64,000 nucleotides of DNA. Source: Marmoricola sp. GTDB taxonomy: Bacteria; Actinomycetota; Actinomycetes; Propionibacteriales; Nocardioidaceae. Shown one piece after another: positions 16,413 to 24,891 of the stretch. The notes below the pieces were generated by a model. That model was not told the DNA's origin, did no database searches, and worked only from the letters and a program-made list of their open reading frames with translations. The position numbers and the translations under genes were made by a program. The stretch's first letter is position 1; every line of letters starts with the position of its first letter. The DNA lies in the NCBI GenBank assembly GCA_025964775.1, contig JAOPYE010000028.1, forward strand, positions 24,860 through 88,859. The letters are read 5' to 3'.

Positions 16413-19193
16413 ATGCAGGTTGTGCGTCAGCGCAAACGCGTCAAGGGCGTCCGATTCGGGCTCCTCGGAACCAAGAAGATCCATCTCGCGGTCGCGGGTG
16501 CGACTGTGCTCGCCCTCATCGGCGCCGGCTCTGCCTTCGCCAGCACCGCGATCTTCGGCCAGAACCAGGTCGGCACCCAGTACGCCAACGGGCTGCAGGT
16601 CTCCTCCGACCAGATCATCAAGCCGCTCGGCGACCGGCTCATGACGCCGTACGGGAAGATCATGGGTTCGACCCTCAGCCCGGACGGTCGCTTCCTGGCG
16701 GCGACCGCCAACGACCGATCGGTCTCGCTGGAGATCTACGACCTCTCGACCTACCAGCTGATCTGGCGCGGCGGCACCGCGAGCGGCGTCAACCTCCACC
16801 TCTCCGACAACAGCGTCGGTCAGGAGGGTCCGCTCTACTCGCCCGACGGCACGTTCCTGTTCATGCCGAACGCCACCGGCATCACCCGCTTCCCGGTGAA
16901 CGCCGACGGGACGCTGAGCGCCGGCACCAAGATCGCGATCCCGACGGTCGGCAGCAAGCAGGCCCTGACCGGTGGCATGACGTTCTCGCCCGACGGCAGC
17001 ACGCTCTACGCAGCGGTCAACGGACAGAACACCGTCGTGGCCATCGACCCCGTCGCAGGCACGGTCACCAGGACGTGGAACGTGGGTATCGCCCCGCGCC
17101 AGGTCGCCTTCGTCGGCAACCGGCTCTACGTCAGCAACGAGGGCGGCCGGACGGCGCAGGCCGGTGACACCACGATGGACTCCTACGGCACCCCGGTGCC
17201 CGCCAACGGCTACCTGGGCAACTCGACCAGCGGGACGGTCAGCGTCATCGACCCGACCTCTGCCGGTAGTGCCGTCGGCTCGGTGAAGGTCGGCCTGCAC
17301 CCGACGGCCATGTATGTACACGGCACGACCCTGTACGTCGCCAACACCAACGACGACACGGTCTCGGTGCTCGACACGACGAGCGGCAACGTGGTCCAGA
17401 CGATCGCGACGCAGCCCTGGCGCGGGTCGGCGATCGGGTACTACCCCGACGCCATCACCGTGCAGAACGGCCACCTCCTGGTGAGCCTCGGACGGGCGAA
17501 TGCGATCGCGGTCTACAAGCTGGGCAGCAACGCGCTCGACCCGGTCAGCTACGTCGGCCTGGTCCCGACCGACTACTACCCGGAGGGTGTGTTCGGCGTC
17601 GGCAACCAGATCGTGGTGGCCAACCGCCGCGGCATCGACGCGCGCGGGCAGCAGATCACCTCCAACCAGGGCTTCGGCACCACACCGGCAACCGCCTGGG
17701 GCACGCACGGCACCACGGCTTCGTTGACCCGGTTCACCTTGCCGAGCGACGGGGACATCCGCGACCTCTACACCGGGCAGGTGTTCGCCCAGAACGGGTG
17801 GGGTCCTGGTGACACCGACATCAAGCAGGCCAACGGCAACCGGAACGTGCCGGCTGTGCCGGTACCGCGCCGGATCGGCGACCCGTCGACGATCAAGCAC
17901 GTCTTCCTGCTGGTCAAGGAGAATCGCACCTACGACCAGGTGTTCGGCGACATGGCCCAGGGCAACGGGGATTCGACGCTGGCTCAGTTCGGTCAGCAGG
18001 TGACACCGAACCAGCACGCGCTCGCGAGCCAGTTCGGTCTCTACGACAACACCTACGACGTGGGCACGAACTCTGCCGAGGGCCACAACTGGCTGATGCA
18101 GGGCGACAACCCTGAGTACACCGAGTCCAGTGCGGGCGAGTACACCCGTTCGTACGACACCGAGGAGGACGTCCTGGGACACCAGCGCTCGGGCTTCCTC
18201 TGGACCGCGGTCGAGTCCGCGCACAAGACCGCCAAGAACTACGGCGAGTTCGAGTACCCGGAAGGCAAGCCGTCAGGGTCCTGGCAGCAGTACTACTGCG
18301 CGGTCAAGAGCGTGGATGCAGGCGGCGATCCCGCCCAGCTCACGTCTCCAGCCCTGAAGGGGAACTACGGCTCGGTGATCCCGTCGCTGAACGCGATCGC
18401 CGACCCGCTGTCGCCGCCGTTCGACCTCTCGATCCCGGACGTCTACCGCTCCCAGATCTGGAAGCAGGACTTCGAGCAGAACGGTCCGGTCGACTTCCAG
18501 ATGGTGTGGCTCTCCAGCGACCACACCGGCGGTCCGTCGACCCCGCGTGCCGGGGTAGCCGACAACGACCTGGCGGTGGGCAAGATCGTCGACGAGATCT
18601 CGCACAGCAAGTACTGGAAGAGCTCGGCGATCTTCGTGGCCGAGGACGACAGCCAGGCCGGCGTCGACCACGTCGACGGCCATCGGGCACCGATCCAGGT
18701 GATCAGCCCGTGGGCCGTTCACGGCAAGACCGTCTCGACCTACTACTCGCAGATCTCGATGGTCCGCACGATCGAGCAGATCCTCGGCGCAGAGCCGTTG
18801 AACCAGAAGGTGGCTGCTGCCACTCCGATGTTCGACGCGTTCCAGGCAACGCCGAACTACACGCCGTTCACCGCGGTCCCCAACCAGATCCCGCTCACCG
18901 AGAACGTCAACCCCGTTCCGGCGTGCGGCCCGGACACGCCAGCAGCCGGCGTGGTCACCGCACCCAGGGTCCCGGCGGCAGCAGCAGCGACCGCTGCGGC
19001 ATGGGGCACGTGGGCGCAGAAGCAACACTTCACCGGCGCCCTGGCGCGGCCCGACTATGCCAACCCGGCGCAGATGAACCGCTACACCTGGTACCAGACC
19101 CACAACTGGTCGGTGCCGTACCCGGGCGACCCGAAGATCTACCTCCCGGGTCAGGTGCCCGGGGCGTACATCCCGTCGGTCGGGAGCGATTGA
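16413..19193 (+). CDS. Secreted beta-propeller and phosphoesterase protein
   Basis: A 926-residue exported protein of the bifunctional YncE-like/alkaline-phosphatase-like family. After a basic N-terminus a single hydrophobic segment (residues about 25-50, HLAVAGATVLALIGAGSAFA) is a signal or anchor. Residues about 80-440 hold YVTN-type propeller blades (FSPDGSTLYAAVNGQNTV, LYVANTNDDTVSVLD). The C-terminal half is a PF04185-type phosphoesterase with LLVKENRTYDQVFGD, GHNWLMQG and a metal-site motif AEDDSQAGVDHVDGHR. The start has GAGAAGGGA as ribosome binding site, and a strong terminator follows the gene. It probably cleaves phosphate esters of lipids or nucleotides outside the cell; the actual substrate is not known. 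Confidence 0.87.
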   Translation: MQVVRQRKRVKGVRFGLLGTKKIHLAVAGATVLALIGAGSAFASTAIFGQNQVGTQYANGLQVSSDQIIKPLGDRLMTPYGKIMGSTLSPDGRFLAATANDRSVSLEIYDLSTYQLIWRGGTASGVNLHLSDNSVGQEGPLYSPDGTFLFMPNATGITRFPVNADGTLSAGTKIAIPTVGSKQALTGGMTFSPDGSTLYAAVNGQNTVVAIDPVAGTVTRTWNVGIAPRQVAFVGNRLYVSNEGGRTAQAGDTTMDSYGTPVPANGYLGNSTSGTVSVIDPTSAGSAVGSVKVGLHPTAMYVHGTTLYVANTNDDTVSVLDTTSGNVVQTIATQPWRGSAIGYYPDAITVQNGHLLVSLGRANAIAVYKLGSNALDPVSYVGLVPTDYYPEGVFGVGNQIVVANRRGIDARGQQITSNQGFGTTPATAWGTHGTTASLTRFTLPSDGDIRDLYTGQVFAQNGWGPGDTDIKQANGNRNVPAVPVPRRIGDPSTIKHVFLLVKENRTYDQVFGDMAQGNGDSTLAQFGQQVTPNQHALASQFGLYDNTYDVGTNSAEGHNWLMQGDNPEYTESSAGEYTRSYDTEEDVLGHQRSGFLWTAVESAHKTAKNYGEFEYPEGKPSGSWQQYYCAVKSVDAGGDPAQLTSPALKGNYGSVIPSLNAIADPLSPPFDLSIPDVYRSQIWKQDFEQNGPVDFQMVWLSSDHTGGPSTPRAGVADNDLAVGKIVDEISHSKYWKSSAIFVAEDDSQAGVDHVDGHRAPIQVISPWAVHGKTVSTYYSQISMVRTIEQILGAEPLNQKVAAATPMFDAFQATPNYTPFTAVPNQIPLTENVNPVPACGPDTPAAGVVTAPRVPAAAAATAAAWGTWAQKQHFTGALARPDYANPAQMNRYTWYQTHNWSVPYPGDPKIYLPGQVPGAYIPSVGSD

Positions 19194-19213
19194 TCACTCG
19201 CACCCCTTGAGGC

Positions 19214-19251
19214 GAGGAGCCCGCTGGCCTGACCAGGTCAGCGGGCTCCTC
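19214..19251. terminator. Strong hairpin between convergent genes
   Basis: GAGGAGCCCGCTG (19214-19226) pairs perfectly with 19239-19251 around a 12-nt loop that itself holds CCTG/CAGG. It lies 21 nt after the phosphoesterase stop and just beyond the RIO gene stop on the other strand, so it can end transcription from both sides. Confidence 0.8.
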
Positions 19252-19271
19252 CGCGCGTGCCGTCCGAGGGC

Positions 19272-20099
19272 TCACCCGAAGGCTCCGGCGATCAGTTCGG
19301 AGAAGAGGTCCTGCTCGTCCACCTCGAGGCCACGGGCACGGAACCACGTGCAGATGTTGCGGCAGTCGCGCATCAGGAACTCGGGCCCGGCCGGGTTGGC
19401 CACGATGTCGACGACCTGGGGAAGGTCGATGATCACCAGACGGTCGCCCGCGGCCAGGATGTTGTACGGCGACAGGTCGCCGTGGGCCACGCCGAGCAGG
19501 GCCAGCGTCGACATCGCGTCCCTGATCTGCGTGAAGTAGGACCTGAGCAGGTCCGGCGAGGGCCGTTGCGCCGCAAGCCGAGGTGCAGGCGCCTGGTCGT
19601 CAGTGACCAGCTCCATCAGGATCTCGGTGCCGTCGACCTGCACCGGGTAGGGGACCGGGACTCCCGCGCCGTACAGGCGGTTGAGGGACTCCCACTCGGC
19701 CCAGGCCCACTGGCCCGCGGCCACCTGCCGACCGAAGGTGGTGCCCTTGTTCACAGCGCGGGTGTCGCGTGAGTTCCGGCCGCGGCGTCCCTCGGTGTAG
19801 ACCGCGCTGCGGTGGAAGTTCCGGTGCTCGGGCGAGCGGTAGCGCTTGGCGGCGAGGATGCAGCTCTCGTCGCTACCGGGAACCGCGCGCTCGAGCAGGA
19901 AGACGTCGGCCTCCTTGCCGGTCTTGAGGATCCCCAGCTCGGTATCGACCGCGGCCCGGTCGGTCACCAGCCAGGACGGCGGTGGCTGCGGGCCCCGGGA
20001 CAGCGGTTCGACGTCCCAGTAGGTGCTGAACCGCTGGCCCTCCGCCACATCGGCGAGGGGTTGGTAGTCAAAGGTGAAGCGAGTGGCGTCGTACGTCAT
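19272..20099 (-). CDS. RIO-type atypical serine/threonine protein kinase
   Basis: A 275-residue kinase of the RIO1 group, known in bacteria mainly as conserved proteins of unclear target; eukaryotic and archaeal relatives act in ribosome assembly. Kinase landmarks: the ATP loop TGKEADVF at residues 60-67, K85 in AAKRY, catalytic loop HGDLSPYNIL with D208 and N213, and the metal-binding D225 in IIDLPQ. All key residues are present, so it should be active. The ATG at 20099 lies inside a short overlapping frame (20068-20160) that has a much better ribosome binding site, which suggests translational coupling. It is convergent with the phosphoesterase gene. Confidence 0.9.
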   Translation of the reverse strand: MTYDATRFTFDYQPLADVAEGQRFSTYWDVEPLSRGPQPPPSWLVTDRAAVDTELGILKTGKEADVFLLERAVPGSDESCILAAKRYRSPEHRNFHRSAVYTEGRRGRNSRDTRAVNKGTTFGRQVAAGQWAWAEWESLNRLYGAGVPVPYPVQVDGTEILMELVTDDQAPAPRLAAQRPSPDLLRSYFTQIRDAMSTLALLGVAHGDLSPYNILAAGDRLVIIDLPQVVDIVANPAGPEFLMRDCRNICTWFRARGLEVDEQDLFSELIAGAFG

Positions 20100-20160
20100 G
20101 CGGGGTGCTCCAGAATCGAGAGAAGTAGTCGGCGGGCAGGCCGAGGACAGTCATGGCCAT
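20068..20160 (-). CDS. Small leader frame overlapping the RIO kinase start
   Basis: A 30-codon frame (MAMTVLGLPADYFSRFWS then a basic, His-rich tail) begins at the ATG at 20160, preceded by a good ribosome binding site (GAGGAGAAG, 4 nt spacing). It runs 32 nt past the RIO start codon in another frame. RIO itself has no clear site of its own, so ribosomes reading this frame may deliver RIO translation by re-initiation. Whether the peptide itself has a function is unknown. Confidence 0.5.
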   Translation of the reverse strand: MAMTVLGLPADYFSRFWSTPHDVRRHSLHL

Positions 20161-20323
20161 GTCACTTCTCCTCTCGTTCGGGCACCAGCGGGCACCGGCG
20201 TACGACGATCGTGGCCGGGGAGCCCGGTCACCCGCAACCGGTTTTCGCGAGCGCCGCTCCGGTGGGCTCCGGAGCACCGCGCAATAGGCTGCCGACGAGT
20301 CCACCTCCAGTGAAGGAACCGCC

Positions 20324-21460
20324 ATGACCGAGACAGCGCCCACCATGCGTCAGCTCCGCAGCCTGGTCACACCGGAGGGTGAGCTCGGGCTCTCGGTCGC
20401 GACGGTGGACACCCCGCAGCCGGGAGAGCACGACGTGTTGGTACGGGTGGAGGCGGCACCGGTGAATCCCTCCGACCTGGCGCTGTTGCTCGCGATGGCC
20501 GACGTGTCTGCCGCGGTCTCCGGTGGGTCAGCCGACGAGCCGATCGTGACGGCGCCGATCGCAGAGCCGGTGATGGGCGCCCTGACAGCGAGGGTCGGAC
20601 GGGCCATGACCGTGGGCAACGAGGGGGCGGGCGTCGTCGTCGCTGCGGGAGCGTCCCCGGCGGCGCAGGCGCTGCTCGGGCGCACGGTGGGGTTCATCGG
20701 CGGGGCGACGTACGGCGAGTACTGCTTGGCTTCGCCGCAGATGTGCCTGCCCTTGCCCGAGGGTGCGACCGCTGCTGAGGGAGCATCGTCGTTCGTGAAC
20801 CCCCTGACCGCGCTGGGGATGGTCGAGACCATGCGTCGCGAGGGGCACAGCGGGTTGGTGCACACGGCGGCCGCTTCCAACCTCGGCCAGATGCTCAACC
20901 GGATCTGCCTGGCCGACGGGGTGCCACTGGTCAACATCGTCCGGCGTCCGGAGCAGGCCCAGCTGTTGCGTGATCAGGGCGCGGTGCACGTGTGCGACTC
21001 CAGCGAGCCGACGTTCGAGGCCGACCTTGTCGCGGCGCTCCGGGACACCACGGCGACGCTGGCCTTCGACGCGGTCGGCGGTGGCAGGTTGGTGAGCGAC
21101 ATCCTCAACGCCATGGAGGCGGCCATCGTGCCGTCCGATGCGCCGTACAGCCGCTACGGCAGCGACGTGCACAAGCAGGTCTACGTGTACGGCTCCCTGG
21201 ACCAGCGGCCGATCGAGCTGCGCCGCCGGTTCGGATTCGCCTGGGGCATCGGCGGCTGGCTGCTGACGCCGTTCCTCTTCCGGACAGCCCCCGAGGACCT
21301 GGCCAGGCTGCAGCGGCGGGTTGCCGACGAGCTCACCACGACGTTCGCGAGTCACTACACGGACCAGATCTCGCTGAGCGAGGCGTTGGACGTGGAGACG
21401 CTGCGGCGCTATGCGCGCCAGGCCACCGGGGAGAAGTTCCTGCTGCGACCGCAGCGCTGA
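20324..21460 (+). CDS. Medium-chain dehydrogenase/reductase (quinone oxidoreductase-like)
   Basis: A 378-residue member of the MDR superfamily, NADPH-dependent and apparently zinc-free: the structural-zinc cysteine cluster of alcohol dehydrogenases is absent. The GroES-like N-terminal domain contains VEAAPVNPSDLALLL and the GNEGAGVVVAAG motif near residue 100. The Rossmann domain follows from about residue 165 (GLVHTAAASNLGQMLNRIC), where the usual GxGxxG-type turn reads AAASNLGQ. The start at 20324 has a GAAGGA ribosome binding site. It stands alone, convergent with the next gene at a distance of only 6 nt. A reductase for enones or quinones is likely; the substrate is not visible. Confidence 0.85.
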   Translation: MTETAPTMRQLRSLVTPEGELGLSVATVDTPQPGEHDVLVRVEAAPVNPSDLALLLAMADVSAAVSGGSADEPIVTAPIAEPVMGALTARVGRAMTVGNEGAGVVVAAGASPAAQALLGRTVGFIGGATYGEYCLASPQMCLPLPEGATAAEGASSFVNPLTALGMVETMRREGHSGLVHTAAASNLGQMLNRICLADGVPLVNIVRRPEQAQLLRDQGAVHVCDSSEPTFEADLVAALRDTTATLAFDAVGGGRLVSDILNAMEAAIVPSDAPYSRYGSDVHKQVYVYGSLDQRPIELRRRFGFAWGIGGWLLTPFLFRTAPEDLARLQRRVADELTTTFASHYTDQISLSEALDVETLRRYARQATGEKFLLRPQR

Positions 21461-21466
21461 CCCGGT

Positions 21467-24211
21467 TCAGTTGACGGTGACGCTGGCGTCGTCGATCACG
21501 AAGGACGTCTGCTTGGTGTAGTCCTCGGTTCCGGTGAACTTCAGGGTGATGGTCTGGCCCGCATAGCTGCTCAGGTTGAACGAGTGCAGGCTGTAGCCGG
21601 TGTTCGCGTTCAGGTTCGAGTACGTGTACATGTTCGCGAGTACGGTGCCCGAGGGATCGAGGGCCTGCAGCTTCAACGTGTCGTACTTCGACGTGGTCGT
21701 GGTCTCGGCGGTGTCGATGTGCATGTAGAACTTGAACGTGTCGTTCGTGCACCCGGCCGGGATCGTGACTGTCTGGGCCAGCGTGTCGGTGTGGGCCGCG
21801 CCGTATCCGTCGAGCCAGGCGTCCCAGGTGCCGGTGTGCGGAGGTTCGCCGGCCTTGTCGGCGATCACGCCCGTCGTCGCTGCCCAGGGGGCAGCCGTGC
21901 CGGTCTCGAATCCGGGGTTGCCGAGCAGCTGCTGGGCGGCGCAGGCGCTCGGCACGGCGGTCGCCTCGGTGCTCAGCGGGCCCTCGCCGATCGAGTTCAC
22001 CGCGCTGACCTTGTAGAAGTACGCCTGGCCGTTCGTCAGCCCGGTGTCGGTGCAGGTCAACACGCTGCCCAGATTGCTGCAGCCGCCCGCGCTCAGGAGC
22101 GTCTCGCCGCCAGTGGTGGTGCCGCGGTAGACCTTGTACGACGTGATGTTCACGCCGCCGTTGCTGCTCGGGGCCTGCCAGCTCAAGGACACCTGGCCCG
22201 CGCCGGCAGTGGCGCTCAGTCCCGTCGGCGCTCCGGGAGGTGCGCCCGCGATCGGTGAAGCGGTGACGGTGACGGACGAGGTCGCGGTGGCGGGCGTCGA
22301 GGCGCTGTCGGTGACCGTCAGGGTCGCGGTGTAGGTGCCTGCAGCGGTGTAGGTGTGGCTGGGATTCTGTGCTGTGCTCAGCGCCGAGCCGTCTCCGAAG
22401 TTCCAGCTGTAGTGGTAGGTCGGAGTCCCGCCGGTGGCTGTGCCGGTGAAGCTGGTCGTCAGCGGGGTCTGACCCGAGGTCGGCGTACCGGTCGCGACTG
22501 CGGCGAGCGGCTGGCCGACTGCGCTGACCGTGATGGGGACGTTGGCCGTCGCGGTGTGCGCAGGGGACGCACTGTCGGTCACCGTCACGATCGCGGTGTA
22601 GGTACCGGCGGCGGTGTAGGTATGGGTCGGGGACTGACCGGTCGCCGTAGCGCCGTCACCGAAGCTCCAGCTGTAGGCGTACGGGCCGGTCCCGCCACTT
22701 CCGGCGCTGGTGAACGCCACGCCCAGCGGTGCGTTGCCGGTGGTCGGCGTACCCGAGGCCGAGGCGGTCAACGGGCTTGAACCCTGGATCCAGAAGTCCG
22801 AGAGCGGGTCACCGAGACCGGACTGGTCCGCGGTGGTCATCGGGTACGTCGAGGGTCCGATGTTGTCGTTCGGGTCGATCATCCCGGGGGTGACGTTGTT
22901 GGCGACCCGTTCCATCGCGGCGAGCACGTTGTTCGTCGAGTACGCGACGTGCGAGAGGTAGTGCTGCTTGGCGTATTTCGGCGACGCTACGACAACCAGC
23001 GGCACCCGGTAGGTGTTGCTGACGTGGTCCGGACCGTTGCTGCCGTTCTGGGTGTCGTCCTCGGTGACGATGATGACGGTGTTGTCCTTGTAGGAGGTGT
23101 TGGTCATCAAGGAGTCGACGATCTGCTTGGTGACCGCGTCGTTCTTCGGGATGTCCTGGTAGGTCCCGGGGTGGTCGTTGAACAGCTCGACGTAGGAGTA
23201 CGTCGGCAGGCCGTTGGTGGTGACGAAGTTGAGGAAGTCGTTGCCTACGACCTGGTCGTCGTCGTTCTGGGCCTTGCAGGTGTAGTTGTTGTAGTTGAGC
23301 TCTTCGGGGATGGTCGTCCCGGGACGGTTCACCGGGAGCACCTCGGGCTTGCCCGTGGTCGGGTTCTTCCACTCACCGCTGCCAGAGCTCAGCATCCAGT
23401 AGAAGTCTCCGTTCATCAGGAAGGTCGTGCTCGGCGTACCGGTCGGGGTCGCCGTCTGCGAGGTGCACGCGCTGGTGCCGAGGCTCGGGCTCGAGACGCC
23501 CTTCAGGAAGCGGTCGAACTCGGTGCCACTCGCGGGGTAGGACTGCTGCTGCGAGCTCGACGCGGACTGGCCGGTGAACATCCACCAGTGGTTCGGGCCG
23601 CTCGGCGGCTGGGTACCGGTGTTGTAGGCGTCACTGAAGCCGTAGGTCTGGGCGAGCGTGTGCAGGTTCGGCACCGAACTGATGTGGTTGGTGCTCTCGA
23701 CGACGCCGTTGCAGCCGGCGGCGATGGTGCTCGCACAGTCGCCGAGGTAGTCGTCGAAGGTGTGGTTCTCGCGGTACAGCAGGACGAAGTGGGTGAACGG
23801 CGGGAAGTAGGCGGCCAGTGGGTTGGTCGCCGTTGTCGGCGCGAGGACCGACCGTTGCGTCGTCGTGCAGACCCCGGAGGTGCACGTCCTGACCGGCTTG
23901 GTCGTGGTCCGGTTGGTGAGGTGCAGGTCCTTGGCTTGCGGGAAGCGCGTGAACTCGACGCCCGGCCTGGCGAACGTTGCGCCCGTGCAGTTGTAGTCGT
24001 CGGGCTTGTAGGTCTGCGGACGCTGACCCTCCGGAAGGTCCGTGGCGTCCCTCGGGTCGCTGGCCGGGTTCCAGTTCCTCAGGGTGCAGGACCCCGGTCC
24101 GGTCGCGGGGTGGGTCGTCGCGCCGACGGCCTGGCTCAACGGGACTGCGCCGAGTCCCAGGACGACGAGCAGGCCCAGCAGCGCTGTTCGTGTCGAATTC
24201 CACCCGTTCAT
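21467..24211 (-). CDS. Secreted phosphoesterase with PKD and FN3 domains
   Basis: A 914-residue secreted enzyme. A Sec signal peptide covers residues 1-about 32 (ALLGLLVVLGLGAVPLSQAVGA). A PF04185 phosphoesterase domain follows (about 90-430) with LLYRENHTFDDYLGDC, PNHWWMFTG and TEDDTQNGSNGPDH. Then come two PKD domains (about 455-630; the SWSFGDG and SWNFGDG motifs), a fibronectin type III domain (about 640-735; GLSATAGAGQVSLSWQAP) and a C-terminal jelly-roll-like domain (GNPGFETGT). The ATG at 24211 with GGAGGA ahead of it was chosen over one at 24262. It is a distant relative of the phosphoesterase at 16413 but carries binding modules instead of a propeller, suggesting action on a bound extracellular substrate. 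Confidence 0.88.
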   Translation of the reverse strand: MNGWNSTRTALLGLLVVLGLGAVPLSQAVGATTHPATGPGSCTLRNWNPASDPRDATDLPEGQRPQTYKPDDYNCTGATFARPGVEFTRFPQAKDLHLTNRTTTKPVRTCTSGVCTTTQRSVLAPTTATNPLAAYFPPFTHFVLLYRENHTFDDYLGDCASTIAAGCNGVVESTNHISSVPNLHTLAQTYGFSDAYNTGTQPPSGPNHWWMFTGQSASSSQQQSYPASGTEFDRFLKGVSSPSLGTSACTSQTATPTGTPSTTFLMNGDFYWMLSSGSGEWKNPTTGKPEVLPVNRPGTTIPEELNYNNYTCKAQNDDDQVVGNDFLNFVTTNGLPTYSYVELFNDHPGTYQDIPKNDAVTKQIVDSLMTNTSYKDNTVIIVTEDDTQNGSNGPDHVSNTYRVPLVVVASPKYAKQHYLSHVAYSTNNVLAAMERVANNVTPGMIDPNDNIGPSTYPMTTADQSGLGDPLSDFWIQGSSPLTASASGTPTTGNAPLGVAFTSAGSGGTGPYAYSWSFGDGATATGQSPTHTYTAAGTYTAIVTVTDSASPAHTATANVPITVSAVGQPLAAVATGTPTSGQTPLTTSFTGTATGGTPTYHYSWNFGDGSALSTAQNPSHTYTAAGTYTATLTVTDSASTPATATSSVTVTASPIAGAPPGAPTGLSATAGAGQVSLSWQAPSSNGGVNITSYKVYRGTTTGGETLLSAGGCSNLGSVLTCTDTGLTNGQAYFYKVSAVNSIGEGPLSTEATAVPSACAAQQLLGNPGFETGTAAPWAATTGVIADKAGEPPHTGTWDAWLDGYGAAHTDTLAQTVTIPAGCTNDTFKFYMHIDTAETTTTSKYDTLKLQALDPSGTVLANMYTYSNLNANTGYSLHSFNLSSYAGQTITLKFTGTEDYTKQTSFVIDDASVTVN

Positions 24212-24348
24212 CGAATCCTCCCGAGATTCCGACGTGGCACAGGTTGGCCACAGCATTGGCATCGTGGCCAGGTTTCACGCCGTTCCACAAGACCTGGCGG
24301 AAGACTTTCGGCTCGTCCGCAGCTTCTTCATTCCACGTTCGCTCTGCG

Positions 24349-24891
24349 TTACCCGACGCGGATGCCGAGGGCGCGGGCGGCCGCGAGGTTCTCGGCCCGG
24401 TCGTCGATGAACGTGCAGTCCTCGCCCTGCAGGCCGAGGGCGCGTAGGGCGTGCTGAAACGCTTCAGGGTCGGGCTTGGCGACGCCGATGTCGCAGCTGA
24501 AGACGAAGGTGTCGACGAACGCGAGCTCGTCAAGGCGTTCGACCGCACGTGCCAGGAAGGTCGGCGCGTTGGAGAGGACCGCGACGCCGGCACCGCGCTC
24601 GGCGAGAGTCCTGGCTCTGTGAACCAGGTGCTGGTCCAGGCGCAGGAGGCCGGCGAGATCGGCGGCCACCAGAGAGCTGAGCAGGTCGGACGTCGGTGGC
24701 CGCCCCAGCACGCGGTGCCAGTAGGCGGCATCGGTGAGTCCGAGGTCGTAGGCGATGCGGTGGGCCCAGTACCTGTGCACGAAGTCGTCGACGGGCAGGT
24801 CCGCCAGGGTGGCCAGACCCCGGACATCAGCATCGGTCTGGACCTGGGCGAGCACGCCGACGTAGTCGAGGATGAGTCCGCTGGTCCTCAT
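24349..24891 (-). CDS. HAD-superfamily hydrolase
   Basis: A 180-residue haloacid dehalogenase-like hydrolase of subfamily IA. The nucleophile motif reads LILDYVGVL: the first Asp is kept, but the usual second Asp two residues on is Val, as in related GGV-type proteins that have Gly there. Motif II is AVLSNAP, motif III the lysine in GVAKPDPEAF, and motif IV FIDDRAENLAAA. It is likely a phosphatase for a small metabolite. The ATG at 24891 overlaps the stop of the MFS gene (ATGA), so both are made together and may handle the same sugar-like compound. The substrate is unknown. Confidence 0.83.
   Translation of the reverse strand: MRTSGLILDYVGVLAQVQTDADVRGLATLADLPVDDFVHRYWAHRIAYDLGLTDAAYWHRVLGRPPTSDLLSSLVAADLAGLLRLDQHLVHRARTLAERGAGVAVLSNAPTFLARAVERLDELAFVDTFVFSCDIGVAKPDPEAFQHALRALGLQGEDCTFIDDRAENLAAARALGIRVG

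Noticed and set aside
20100..20323. A longer minus-strand gene (frame open to 20346) upstream of the RIO kinase
   Set aside because: Only the last 30 codons have a good start and ribosome binding site; the upstream extension overlaps the MDR gene start and has no coding character.
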